Assembly: GCA_023429995.1 (NCBI GenBank)
Contig: JAEZCE010000086.1
Span: 124,001-188,000, forward strand
Origin: Bacillota bacterium
GTDB taxonomy: Bacteria > Bacillota > UBA4882 > UBA8346
Length of the DNA: 64,000 bases
Reading direction: 5' to 3'
Below the pieces are notes generated by a model. That model was not told the DNA's origin. It made no database searches and was given only the letters and a program-made list of their open reading frames with translations. Of this stretch, positions 18,271-26,079 are shown piece by piece. Position 1 is the first letter of the stretch; the number at the start of each line of letters is the position of its first letter. The position numbers and the translations under genes are program-made.

Positions 18271-18439
18271 GGCCCAGTAACCAAATTGGGCCGATGGGAG
18301 GCTGTTCCTGCCTCCCACACCTCCAGGACAAAAGGGGCGAAGCGGCGCCATACCCTGGCCTTTCGACTGGCAATTATATGAGGCTTCCGGTGGCAGGACC
18401 GCGCGGCTTAAAACAAGCCGAGTTTTACATCCGTGTAAA
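18271..18439 (+). other. GC-rich region with four perfect short hairpins, possible structured RNA
   Basis: In the ~500-bp stretch before 18657, four inverted repeats occur close together: GGCCCA/TGGGCC (18271-18292), GGGAGGC/GCCTCCC (18296-18316), CGGCTT/AAGCCG (18404-18420) and TTTACA/TGTAAA (18424-18439). CCAGG...CCTGG also encloses the GGGGCGAAGCGGCGCC segment. Base composition is much richer in GC than on either side. Open frames here have no ribosome site and no protein-like composition. It may be a non-coding RNA or mobile-element debris. Confidence 0.35.
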
Positions 18440-18656
18440 GAGGCGGCGCTTTTTGGCTTCCTTGCCTCAAATGGTGGGGAGGTTTATTGGGCCAAGGAGC
18501 GAAGAGAAAAGCCGTGGAGTGTTTACAGAATTATGCAGGAAGAAAAATGGAAATGTCGAAGTTTTCGTAAAAAATAAAATATAGGCAAGTTGATTACTTC
18601 AGCTCGAACCGGTTTATACCGCCAATCCTTTGCCGCCTAAAGTGGTGATATTATTA

Positions 18657-19052
18657 GTGATTGAATCCCTTCTTGAGTTTATCTTTGAATTTTTGGGTGA
18701 AGTATTAATTCAAACTATCGCTGAAATAGGACTCGAGCTTGGTTTTGAATCCTTTAAATTTAAGAAACCAATGAATTCCATATTTACAATCTTTGGTTTT
18801 TTAATTCTCGGAGGGATAGTGGGTTTTGTTAGTGTTCTTCTCTTTCCTGAACTAATTATTATCAAAAACAAATTGACAGGTCTAAGTATCATTATTTCAC
18901 CAATTTGTGCTGGATTGGTTTTACATTATTTTGGGAAGTGGAAACAAGAACAAGGGAAAACTCCTACATGCTTAGCTTCATTTTGGGGAGGAGCCACTTT
19001 TGCATTTGCCATGGCATTTACCCGATGGTTTTTATTCCATCGTTCCTTGTAA
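18657..19052 (+). CDS. Small membrane protein of unknown function
   Basis: About 131 residues. An acidic amphipathic N-terminus (IESLLEFIFEFLGEVLIQTIAEIG) is followed by three hydrophobic segments (IFTIFGFLILGGIVGFVSV, GLSIIISPICAGLVLHYF, FWGGATFAFAMAFTRWFLF). The layout resembles short DUF-type membrane proteins common in bacteria, but the family was not identified. GTG 18657 after a weak GGTGAT is assumed; TTG 18630 is an alternative. Confidence 0.5.
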   Translation: MIESLLEFIFEFLGEVLIQTIAEIGLELGFESFKFKKPMNSIFTIFGFLILGGIVGFVSVLLFPELIIIKNKLTGLSIIISPICAGLVLHYFGKWKQEQGKTPTCLASFWGGATFAFAMAFTRWFLFHRSL

Positions 19053-19373
19053 AAAATGAATTATACCTTCTTTATGCGAATTGTATATTAGCTTCCGTCA
19101 TACTAATGGCTCAAAAAGAGGCTTGTTGAAGCATCTACATTTATTTGAATAAAAGAGACTTAGTTTATTAAATTATAACAGCATAACAAAACATTTAAAC
19201 CTTTATTTCGGGAATTTCAGCAGTCCTACTTTCCTCGTCAAGCCCTTGGAACAATTCAACAGCTTACTAGCTTCCAAATCTAACATCAGGTCGTGCAGGT
19301 TTTATAATCACCAAGCCATTTTTATTTGTTTTCAAGCTTGAAGATGATATGATAATTCATAAAAAAATGAGCC
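19053..19373. other. 320-bp gap, nothing recognised
   Basis: AT-rich sequence between the membrane-protein gene and the XRE gene. No convincing ORF, hairpin terminator or repeat was found by reading. Confidence 0.5.
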
Positions 19374-19586
19374 TTAATTTTTCTTTTTACTTCTCCCTAC
19401 CAAGTAATCCAGTGATACTTCGAAATAATCCGCAAGTTTAATTAAAATATCCATATTCGGATAGTTTTTTCCTTGCTCATAAAATCCGTAAGCTGTGTCA
19501 GTTATATTTAAATGATTGGCAATCGCTCTTTGTGTAACATTTTTTTCTTGACGGAGAGCTTTCAGCCTTTCTGGAAATGAATTCAT
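19374..19586 (-). CDS. XRE-family HTH repressor
   Basis: A 70-residue protein that is essentially one Cro/CI-type HTH domain: LKALRQEKNVTQRAIANHLNITDTAYGFYEQGKNYPNM, then LADYFEVSLDYLVG. A perfect AAGGAGG lies about 7 nt before the ATG. Such short XRE proteins are typical repressors of mobile elements. The divergent promoters at 19611-19661 share a palindrome that is its probable operator. Confidence 0.9.
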   Translation of the reverse strand: MNSFPERLKALRQEKNVTQRAIANHLNITDTAYGFYEQGKNYPNMDILIKLADYFEVSLDYLVGRSKKKN

Positions 19587-19610
19587 GCAAATCCTCCTTA
19601 AAAGTATTCT

Positions 19611-19661
19611 AACATAATGAATTAATATTTCCTTGACAAGAATTTCTTGGCATGATATTCT
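19611..19661. promoter_or_regulatory. Back-to-back promoters sharing a CAAGAATTTCTTG operator
   Basis: On the plus strand TTGACA (19633-19638) and TATTCT (19656-19661) are 17 bp apart. On the minus strand TTGTCA (19639-19634) and TATGTT (19616-19611) are also 17 bp apart. The palindrome CAAGAATTTCTTG (19637-19649) overlaps both -35 boxes, so one bound dimer could switch off both the XRE gene and the rightward transcript. A second half-site, TTCTTGG, recurs at 19658-19664. Confidence 0.7.
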
Positions 19662-19692
19662 TGGGTTAATAAATTATTTAAGGAGCTCCGCC

Positions 19693-19773
19693 ATGAAATC
19701 TCACGGCCACACCGTTTATTCCATCTTCAATAGTGACACAAAAGTCCCTCAGCCCCGCCTGTCCGGCCAATGA
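19693..19773 (+). CDS. 26-residue ORF behind a strong promoter, unrecognised
   Basis: AAGGAG lies 7 nt before ATG 19693. The peptide starts MKSHGHTVYSIFNSDTK and ends RLSGQ. It is the first gene of the rightward transcript repressed by the XRE protein. It may be the surviving 5' end of a larger mobile-element gene; a 15-codon ORF (ATG 19781) with RREKFEN at its end follows. Function is unknown. Confidence 0.45.
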   Translation: MKSHGHTVYSIFNSDTKVPQPRLSGQ

Positions 19774-19943
19774 AGTTATTATGAAAGCGGTATCAGAAGT
19801 TTTTAGAAGAGAGAAGTTTGAAAATTAAACCTGAAAAACTTTCGAACGCCTTACTCATTAAACGTTAGAAAATAGAAATCAGAGTAATCGTTAAATCAGC
19901 TTAGGCAGAGGTTCAGACTATTTTTAACTGGAGGTGGGTATTC

Positions 19944-20165
19944 ATGTCCATTGAAGGGTTTGTTCTATTGCATCCCCGTGGCCATTACGCCATCTATCCC
20001 TACCCCGGCGCACGCCATGATCTGGCCTGCGGCGACCGGCTTGAGGTCGATACCGGCCGGGAATGGATCACCATGTGGGTCCGCGACGGCATCAATGGCT
20101 ATTATCTCTCCGGCGATAAAATCTCCTTTTACCCCCTAATGGTTTATGCCCGGCTGGTGAACTAG
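19944..20165 (+). CDS. DUF5348-like small protein
   Basis: A 73-residue protein with the pattern F-x-L-x-PRGHYAIYP, DLACGDRLEV, REWITMWVRD and GYYLSGDKI, matching DUF5348 proteins usually found on integrative elements of Bacillota. GGAGGTGGG precedes the ATG. It probably belongs to the same mobile-element remnant as the XRE gene. No function is known for the family. Confidence 0.65.
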   Translation: MSIEGFVLLHPRGHYAIYPYPGARHDLACGDRLEVDTGREWITMWVRDGINGYYLSGDKISFYPLMVYARLVN

Positions 20166-20352
20166 CAATAGCTTTGATTTGATTGCGATCATTCCGTTTA
20201 ATAAAGCCTTTCGGGTGGCGCGGTTGGTAACCCTTATAAATCTTGATATTGTTAACTGCCGGGGGAAATAATATAATGATATTGAAAGTTCTTAAATCCT
20301 TGGGAAATCTGTTTTTAGCTTATTCATTCAGGAATTTAGGCAGGCGATTCTT

Positions 20353-20598
20353 GTGAAGTGGGAAGAAGTAAAAAAAATTTATCCCGACAAATATGTATTA
20401 TTACAAGTTCTTGAGAGCCATATAGAGGGAGAGCGAAAGTATATTGACGATGTCGCCCTTATTCGAGCCTTAAATGACTCCAAAGAGGCAACGCGTGAAC
20501 TGGTTAACGCCAAACCGGGTACCTTGGTGTATCATACTTCAAAAGAGCGGATTGAAGTATTGATACGGAGAAACATTGGATTTCGGGGAGTCCGGTAG
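20353..20598 (+). CDS. Small conserved protein paired with a retropepsin-like gene
   Basis: An 81-residue protein from GTG 20353, beginning MKWEEVKKIYPDKYVLLQVLE. I recognise this as a recurrent hypothetical family in Bacillota (MKWEEVKKxYPDKxVL), often next to a small aspartyl-protease gene as here. The stop is followed after 1 nt by the next ATG, so the two are co-translated. Function unknown; toxin-antitoxin or protease-partner roles are only guesses. Confidence 0.65.
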   Translation: MKWEEVKKIYPDKYVLLQVLESHIEGERKYIDDVALIRALNDSKEATRELVNAKPGTLVYHTSKERIEVLIRRNIGFRGVR

Positions 20599-20599
20599 C

Positions 20600-20983
20600 A
20601 TGGATATCAATATTTATTTTGACGGGCAGTTAATCTATACTTCACTGAAACTAACTTATAAAGGGAAATCAAAGGTTATCGATAAGCTTATTGTTGATAC
20701 AGGAGCCGCCAAATCTTTCATATCCGTTGATGCGGTTAATGATCTTGAACTTACTTTCGAGGATGATGATTACATTACAACGGTATTTGGAATTGGGGGG
20801 CCGGATAATTCCTTTCAAAAAAATTTGGATTGTGTGGAATTTGGCTCACAGAAATTCGAAAACTACAAAATTGATTTTGGTGGTTTTCATGGGGATTATG
20901 ACATCAACGGACTTAGCGGATTAGATTTACTTAAGGATGCTGGAGTTACCATTGACTTAAAAAATATGAAAATTACAGAATAG
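20600..20983 (+). CDS. Retropepsin-like aspartyl protease family protein
   Basis: About 127 residues with the single-domain aspartyl-protease motif IVDTGAAKSFIS near residue 33 and a second hydrophobic glycine segment (NGLSGLDLLKDAGVTIDL), the flap-and-Asp organisation of homodimeric retropepsins. There is no signal peptide, so it is cytoplasmic. GGGGAG lies 9 nt before ATG 20600. It is coupled to the gene at 20353. Targets are unknown. Confidence 0.75.
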   Translation: MDINIYFDGQLIYTSLKLTYKGKSKVIDKLIVDTGAAKSFISVDAVNDLELTFEDDDYITTVFGIGGPDNSFQKNLDCVEFGSQKFENYKIDFGGFHGDYDINGLSGLDLLKDAGVTIDLKNMKITE

Positions 20984-20990
20984 TCATCCA

Positions 20991-21007
20991 TCCCAGCTTT
21001 GCTGGGA
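20991..21007. terminator. Small hairpin between convergent genes
   Basis: TCCCAGC/GCTGGGA around a TTT loop, between the protease gene and folE2. It lacks a clear T-run on either side, so termination strength is uncertain. Confidence 0.5.
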
Positions 21008-21015
21008 CAACGAAA

Positions 21016-21804
21016 TTACCCTTCTTCCGCATGGGAAGCAAACGCGCTATGATTGTGAATGGACTCGAAACTTTCCACTTCCACTTGAAACTTATGAATC
21101 CGCGGCTCCGACCGCAGGGCGATGACAGAATCCCTTAAGATATCTTCCACAAACTTGGGGTTCTCATAGGCGGCCTCGGTGACGAATTTTTCATCTTCCC
21201 GTTTCAGCACCGGATATACCGGACAGCTTCCCTGGACCCGCAACAGTTCCACCAGGTCCTCAAGCCATAAGATTTTTCCCGGATAAGCGAATTTGACCTG
21301 GCTGCGGATAACGGCCCGTTGATTGTGGGCGCCGAACTCCGAAATCTCTTTGCTGCAGGGGCAAAGGGACATGACCGGGATCTCGGCTCCCAACCGGTAA
21401 TCAAATGTATGATCCGGTTGATGCAGTCTGCCGTAAAACTCCCCCAGGTAGTCCAGAACGCCAACAGTCCCGCTGACCGGGGCATTCACCGGCAAAAAGT
21501 AACGGAACCTGAGGCTGATCTCAGCGGCGGGGGCCTCCAAATTTTTACAAAGTTCCGCCAGCAGTTGGCGGATTTCTTTTCCGGCAATGGGCTTGTCCCT
21601 CCATGCGGTTAAAAGCTCCATGAACCGGCTCATATGGGTGCCTTTAAACTGGTGAGCGAGGCTGACGGATACGGTTACGTTTCCCTGAACATTCTGGTAG
21701 CCGCCGTTTTTCATCCGGATCTGAAAGGGCAGATGGACCTCCTTCACTCCAACCCGCTGAATTTCTATGCCCCGCTCATCTTTTCTATTTTGAACATCAA
21801 TCAT
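21016..21804 (-). CDS. folE2: GTP cyclohydrolase FolE2 (type IB)
   Basis: A 262-residue enzyme converting GTP to 7,8-dihydroneopterin triphosphate, the first step of folate (and often queuosine) synthesis. Characteristic features are RVGVKEVHLPFQIR at the N-terminus, PVMSLCPCSKEISEFGAHNQRA in the middle and FVEDILRDSVIALR near the C-terminus. Type IB does not need zinc and is often used when zinc is scarce. AGGTAGGG precedes the ATG. No other folate genes lie beside it; queH is about 6 kb away. Confidence 0.95.
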   Translation of the reverse strand: MIDVQNRKDERGIEIQRVGVKEVHLPFQIRMKNGGYQNVQGNVTVSVSLAHQFKGTHMSRFMELLTAWRDKPIAGKEIRQLLAELCKNLEAPAAEISLRFRYFLPVNAPVSGTVGVLDYLGEFYGRLHQPDHTFDYRLGAEIPVMSLCPCSKEISEFGAHNQRAVIRSQVKFAYPGKILWLEDLVELLRVQGSCPVYPVLKREDEKFVTEAAYENPKFVEDILRDSVIALRSEPRIHKFQVEVESFESIHNHSAFASHAEEG

Positions 21805-21884
21805 CTGTCCATACCCTACCTAAGTTTTAATGAAAGTCCTCTGAAAGTATTATATAAATAACTGCTCATTTCAGCAATGCTTTA

Positions 21885-21914
21885 TTGATCCATCCGGCTA
21901 TTTTCTGATATGAT
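21885..21914 (+). promoter_or_regulatory. Probable promoter of the PHP gene
   Basis: TTGATC (21885-21890) and TATGAT (21909-21914) with 18-bp spacing, about 80 bp before the start at 21997. Confidence 0.5.
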
Positions 21915-21996
21915 GGATAGAGTAATCGCAAGCTTTTTGAAGAAAGCGCCGGATATTAAATAATCAAAGACATCTCAAAAACAGGGGGACTCACTT

Positions 21997-22731
21997 TTGA
22001 AAATCGTGGTAGACAGTCACACCCATAGCGTTTCCAGCGGCCATGCCTACAGTACCGTTCAAGAAATAGCCAGGGAAGCATCGGCCAACGGGATCGCAAT
22101 GTTCGCGCTCACGGACCACGGGCCAACCATGATCGGCGCCCCGCAGCTGTACCATTTCGGCAATTTGAAAGCTCTTCCCGGGCAAATATACGGCATAAAA
22201 ATTCTCAAAGGGGTCGAAGCCAATATTTTGGACTTTTCAGGCCGGACTGACATGCCGGATGAATATTTGAAACGCTTGGACTTTGTATTGGCAAGCCTGC
22301 ATGACGGCTCCATATCCCCCGGGTCGGTAGAAGAGAATACCGGAGTAATCATCAATGTCTTAAAGAATCCTCTCATTGATACCGTCGGTCACTCCGGCAA
22401 CCCTTACTACCCGGTTGATATCGAGAAAATTGTCCGGGCCGCCAAGGAATATCACAAACCCATTGAACTGAATAACAGTTCTTTTTATTTCAGGAAAGGA
22501 AGCGCTCCCCGCTGCCGGGAGATCGCTCTCCAGTGTAAAAATCATGGCGTGCCCGTTGTCTGTGGAAGCGACGCCCATATTAGTTTTGATGTCGGCAAGT
22601 TTGACAAGGTATCTCAGGTGCTGGAGGAGATCGGGATGCCGGAGGAATTGGTCCTCAACAGCTCGGTGGAGCGGTTTGAGGAATATTTGAAACAACGGCG
22701 GCGCGGACATAAGAATGGCGAAGTCTTTTAA
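21997..22731 (+). CDS. PHP-domain phosphoesterase (YcdX family)
   Basis: A 244-residue PHP hydrolase with a trinuclear metal site: DSHTHSVSSGHAYST, FALTDHGP, LKGVEANIL, LASLHDG, VGHSGNP and CGSDAHISFD give the expected His/Asp/Glu ligands. The YcdX type hydrolyses phosphate monoesters. The start is a TTG with GGGGGA 7 nt upstream. Physiological substrate unknown. Confidence 0.9.
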   Translation: MKIVVDSHTHSVSSGHAYSTVQEIAREASANGIAMFALTDHGPTMIGAPQLYHFGNLKALPGQIYGIKILKGVEANILDFSGRTDMPDEYLKRLDFVLASLHDGSISPGSVEENTGVIINVLKNPLIDTVGHSGNPYYPVDIEKIVRAAKEYHKPIELNNSSFYFRKGSAPRCREIALQCKNHGVPVVCGSDAHISFDVGKFDKVSQVLEEIGMPEELVLNSSVERFEEYLKQRRRGHKNGEVF

Positions 22732-23038
22732 CCACAAAGGCCCCGACGGTCAGGCTATTCAATGACGGCTATTCGACGGAGAGAGGTGTGGTGTATCGAA
22801 TGAAATTCGCGCCAATCTTTTAGGCTTCAAATTTTTGGCTTTTAAAAAGGCCCAAGTTTACTGCTCTAACATCCCTCGCCGTGAATTTGCTTCTCTGAGT
22901 TGCATCGCCGGAGAGAGGGCGGGGTGAGGTCAAAATAGGCGATTGGAATCCTTGCAAAATATGGAAATACCCCTTGATCACATTGGGGCTGGGGTAGGGG
23001 GCCTCTATGGCGGATTTCAAATGGGAAAGGACATCGGA
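22732..23038. other. Non-coding gap with a degenerate genomic repeat
   Basis: About 300 bp before the DUF362 gene. It holds CCCTCGCC...GGAGAGAGGGCGGGGTGAGGTC (22872-22931), a hairpin-forming segment resembling one at 44397-44471 (same arm order, both ending in GAGGTC). In-frame codons upstream of 23039 translate into low-complexity Gly-rich sequence and are not treated as coding. Confidence 0.4.
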
Positions 23039-24184
23039 ATGGAACAAGTCTCTTTATTACGAGTAACCTCTTATGATCACCGATTGACGTCGAAAATCGA
23101 GGAGTTGCTGAAACCCCTCGGCGGTTTGCAGGCCTTTTGCAAACGGGGCGACAAGGTTTTATTAAAACCCAATTTTATTTCGGCCCGCCCGGTGGAGAGC
23201 GCTGCAACCACTCATCCCGCAATGATTCTGGCGGTAGCGACGCTATTAAAGGATTTAGGCTGTGAAGTCGGGGTTGGAGATAGCCCGGGACTCGGCAGCG
23301 CTGCCGGGGTCATTCGCAAGCTGGGTCTTGATGACGATTTGAAACGGTTACAGGTCCGGATAGTTGAATTGGATGCTTTGGCTCCATATGACGGCAGCCG
23401 GTCGGCTACGTTTGAGCGGCGTTTTAAAAATTTGCAACTCGCGGGACAGCTCAAGGAATATGACCGGCTCATCAACCTGCCCAAACTAAAATCCCACGGC
23501 CAAATGGGGATAACCTTGGCCACTAAAAATTTATTCGGCTGTGTCTCCGGGCATAATAAAGCCCAGTGGCATTTCGAAGTCGGTAAGGATACCCGGGAAT
23601 TTGCCCGTTTGTTAGTGGAAATCGCCATGACGGTCAACCCCGTGCTTCATATTTTGGATGGGATCACCGGCATGGATGGCAACGGCCCTTCCAACGGCAG
23701 GGTCCGGCCATTGAATCTACTGGCGGCCGGCGCCAATCCGCTGGCGGTCGACAGGGTAGTTGTTGAAATCATCGGGAAGAAACCGGAACAGTTTCCCATT
23801 TTCGAAGCGGCCCGCTCCCTTCATCTTTCTGGGACAGAGCTGGAGAAAATAGAAGTGTTGGGGGACAGGGTCGCGGATTGCCGGATCGAAGATTTTCAAA
23901 TTCCGGCCTTCCGTTCCGCCAGTGTTTTGGGAAACCGGGTGTTCAGTGATTTTATCGGCAGGATGCTGCGGCAACGGTTGGTCCTGAACCCCAAACTTTG
24001 CACCAACTGCCGCCGCTGTGAATCGGTGTGCCCGGCCCGAGCGATTGGCAACCCCGATAAAATTGAGATCGATGAAGAAAAATGTATCCGTTGCTGTTGT
24101 TGTCAGGAGATGTGCCCTTACGGCGCTTTATCGATTCATACTCCCGTTTTGGCCAAAGTCTTTCAAAAGATCGGATGGATGTAA
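23039..24184 (+). CDS. DUF362 protein with C-terminal 2x[4Fe-4S] ferredoxin domain
   Basis: About 381 residues. The DUF362 part (1-310) has KVLLKPNFISARP, GVGDSPGLGSAAG, LPKLKSHGQMGITLATKNLFG and GNGPSNGR. The C-terminus has two ferredoxin clusters (CTNCRRCESVCP, CIRCCCCQEMCP). Members are common in anaerobes, with probable electron-transfer or cofactor-related roles, but no reaction is established. ATG 23039 has AAAGGA at 7 nt; more upstream codons look non-coding. It is monocistronic with a strong terminator. Confidence 0.88.
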   Translation: MEQVSLLRVTSYDHRLTSKIEELLKPLGGLQAFCKRGDKVLLKPNFISARPVESAATTHPAMILAVATLLKDLGCEVGVGDSPGLGSAAGVIRKLGLDDDLKRLQVRIVELDALAPYDGSRSATFERRFKNLQLAGQLKEYDRLINLPKLKSHGQMGITLATKNLFGCVSGHNKAQWHFEVGKDTREFARLLVEIAMTVNPVLHILDGITGMDGNGPSNGRVRPLNLLAAGANPLAVDRVVVEIIGKKPEQFPIFEAARSLHLSGTELEKIEVLGDRVADCRIEDFQIPAFRSASVLGNRVFSDFIGRMLRQRLVLNPKLCTNCRRCESVCPARAIGNPDKIEIDEEKCIRCCCCQEMCPYGALSIHTPVLAKVFQKIGWM

Positions 24185-24186
24185 AA

Positions 24187-24230
24187 AATGAGGCAACCCA
24201 CTTCCAAAGACGGAAGCGGGTTGCCTCATT
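24187..24230. terminator. Strong hairpin between convergent genes
   Basis: AATGAGGCAACCC...GGGTTGCCTCATT plus inner CTTCC/GGAAG pairs form a stem of about 19 bp with a short loop between the convergent genes ending at 24184 and 24255. It probably acts in both directions. Confidence 0.8.
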
Positions 24231-24254
24231 GATTCATTAACCAGGAGCTAAATT

Positions 24255-25292
24255 TCAGTGATCGAGTTTTCGAATCAACCCGGAGAGTAATTCCCGGATA
24301 TTGTGATTGGCATCGGGGCCTTGCAAGGGATTGGTTAACGTAATGGCCTTCTTTTTTTTCAATTTTAGGCCATAGGCAGGGCTGATTTCGCTCAACTTAA
24401 TGGTTTGCACAGGGATTGCCTTTTCTTTCGCCACTTCCATCAACATTTCCACCAACAATGGATCGCTTTGCCTGGGGATTGCTAGACCATCGGTAGTTAC
24501 CACATTGATCCGTTTGTCCGGGAAATTGGATAAGGTCACCACGTAGGTTAACTCCGGCGCCTTATATAAAAGTTTGGGTATCTCCAGTACGCCGGAGTTC
24601 AAGGAATTCGCTCCGGAAAAATACAAAGAAACGGAGAGGGTTGAGGGCCTGGATTTCATCAAAAGGGCGCCTAATTCCAATAGTACCCCACAATTGTCAA
24701 GGCCTGCCGGGTGGCCTTCGACTTTGGCAAAGAGCTTTAAAATGACGACGATCCATAATGCGGCAATGGAAAAATACAAAAGGACCGGAAGCTTAAACCA
24801 TAAATTGCTGGCTACCATCAACAAAGCGATAAAAGCGGCTCCGTAAATCAGTCCCAGATAAACCCGGTTGGAAAGTTTTTCGGGCAGAGCGTTGAAATAG
24901 TCGGTGGTCATATTGCTCATAATCACGATTTTTTGAGTCTCTTTACTCCGGGCGGGAATCGTCAAGAGCAAACTTTCCGCCTCTTTTTTCCTCACCCGCG
25001 CTAAAATCGGATGGACCAGTTCGGTTGCAAATAATAAAAATAAAATCAGGGTTACCACAAATCCGCCTTTGGGGTGGGAGAAACTCAAAGCGACGGCTAA
25101 CAGGCTAAGTATGGCGTAGGTAAGAAGGCTGACTGAAAAATTAAATACTGGAATTTTAAGGGTGGTAGGATGAAATTCCCACTGAGAGGTTTCTTGTTTA
25201 ATGCAATTATATATGGCTTTGGCTCCAGCCGATTCGGGTTGACGTTCCGGGTAGCTCGTCGAGATGTTTTGAAAGGATTCGGAAATATTCAT
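24255..25292 (-). CDS. Membrane protein with a degenerate M28-peptidase fold
   Basis: 345 residues with membrane segments near 52-70, 78-95, 147-165 and 168-188. The order of segments copies membrane M28 aminopeptidase relatives: a helix-rich start (SAGAKAIYNCIKQET), then IVIMSNMTTDYF where H-x-D would be, then HPAGLDNCGVLLELGALL (cf. GAxDNASGVAxLLE), then LYFSGANSLNSG where GAEE would be. The catalytic Glu and most zinc ligands are lost, so a proteolytic role is unlikely. It stands alone, divergent from ruvC. Function unknown. Confidence 0.65.
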   Translation of the reverse strand: MNISESFQNISTSYPERQPESAGAKAIYNCIKQETSQWEFHPTTLKIPVFNFSVSLLTYAILSLLAVALSFSHPKGGFVVTLILFLLFATELVHPILARVRKKEAESLLLTIPARSKETQKIVIMSNMTTDYFNALPEKLSNRVYLGLIYGAAFIALLMVASNLWFKLPVLLYFSIAALWIVVILKLFAKVEGHPAGLDNCGVLLELGALLMKSRPSTLSVSLYFSGANSLNSGVLEIPKLLYKAPELTYVVTLSNFPDKRINVVTTDGLAIPRQSDPLLVEMLMEVAKEKAIPVQTIKLSEISPAYGLKLKKKKAITLTNPLQGPDANHNIRELLSGLIRKLDH

Positions 25293-25441
25293 TATTCTAT
25301 TTTGCTCCTTTTTTTTTAGTTCTTTAGCGGAAAATCAAACCAAAAGATGAAAAATTTTTTGTTTCTTTTTGATTCGACTTTACGTCGACAAACTCCTACC
25401 TGAAATTTTGAAGCGGAAGGTCATGATCCGATTTAACCTGC

Positions 25442-25475
25442 GGAGATAAAATTTTGGGAGGGGAGATAAAATTTT
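25442..25475 (+). repeat. Two 14-bp direct repeats upstream of ruvC
   Basis: GGAGATAAAATTTT occurs at 25442-25455 and again at 25462-25475, i.e. 20 bp apart or two helical turns, about 90 bp before the ruvC start. It may be a regulator site. Confidence 0.45.
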
Positions 25476-25565
25476 AAAATCGAACAAAGGGTCGATTAAC
25501 GCAGGAATTATTTCTCCAAAAGCGAATTGAATGAGGACTGTAATTATGGATGGAGGAAAAATTCT

Positions 25566-26063
25566 TTGCTTATCTTGGGGATTGATCCGGGGACTGCGAT
25601 TACCGGTTATGGGCTGGTCTCATACGAAGGCAATCATTTAAGAAAAGTCGCTTTCGGAGTGATCCGCACCGGTCCGGAGCTTTCATTGGCCAGTCGTTTG
25701 CATCATATTTATCTGGAAACCATCAAAATTATCGGGGAGTACCGGCCGGATGCAATCGCCATCGAGGAGCTGTTTTTCAATAAAAATGTCCGGACCGCTT
25801 TGGCGGTGGGGCACGCCCGCGGTGTCATATTGCTGGCTGCCGCCAATTCCGGATACGAGGTGGCGGAATATACGCCATTGCAAGTAAAATTAGCAGTAAC
25901 AGGCTATGGGCGGGCGGAAAAGATGCAGATTCAGGAGATGGTCCGGGTTTTACTTTGCCTGGGTGAAATCCCCAAACCCGATGATGCGGCCGACGCTTTG
26001 GCCATCGCCATATGTCATGCCCATTCTTGCAAGATAGAGAATTTGGGGGCAAGAAGCCGATAG
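25566..26063 (+). CDS. ruvC: Holliday junction resolvase RuvC
   Basis: 165 residues from TTG 25566, preceded by GGAGG at 9 nt; an upstream ATG would add a tail not found in the family. Catalytic acids are Asp7 (GIDPG), Glu67 (AIEELFF), Asp140 and Asp143 (KPDDAADALA). The VTGYGRAEKMQIQ substrate loop is also present. It cleaves Holliday junctions as a dimer. It is the first gene of ruvCAB; ruvA starts 16 bp after the stop. Confidence 0.95.
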   Translation: MLILGIDPGTAITGYGLVSYEGNHLRKVAFGVIRTGPELSLASRLHHIYLETIKIIGEYRPDAIAIEELFFNKNVRTALAVGHARGVILLAAANSGYEVAEYTPLQVKLAVTGYGRAEKMQIQEMVRVLLCLGEIPKPDDAADALAIAICHAHSCKIENLGARSR

Positions 26064-26079
26064 TGAGGAGGAGATCCCG

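Noticed and set aside
18294..18584. 96-codon frame starting MGGCSCLPHLQDKRG
   Set aside because: No ribosome site, unusual composition and many hairpins; it looks non-coding.
22943..23038. N-terminal extension of the DUF362 protein
   Set aside because: Gly-rich low-complexity translation in a repeat region; a good ribosome site precedes the internal ATG 23039.
25527..25565. N-terminal extension of RuvC from ATG 25527
   Set aside because: It lacks a ribosome site and family support; TTG 25566 gives the canonical start.
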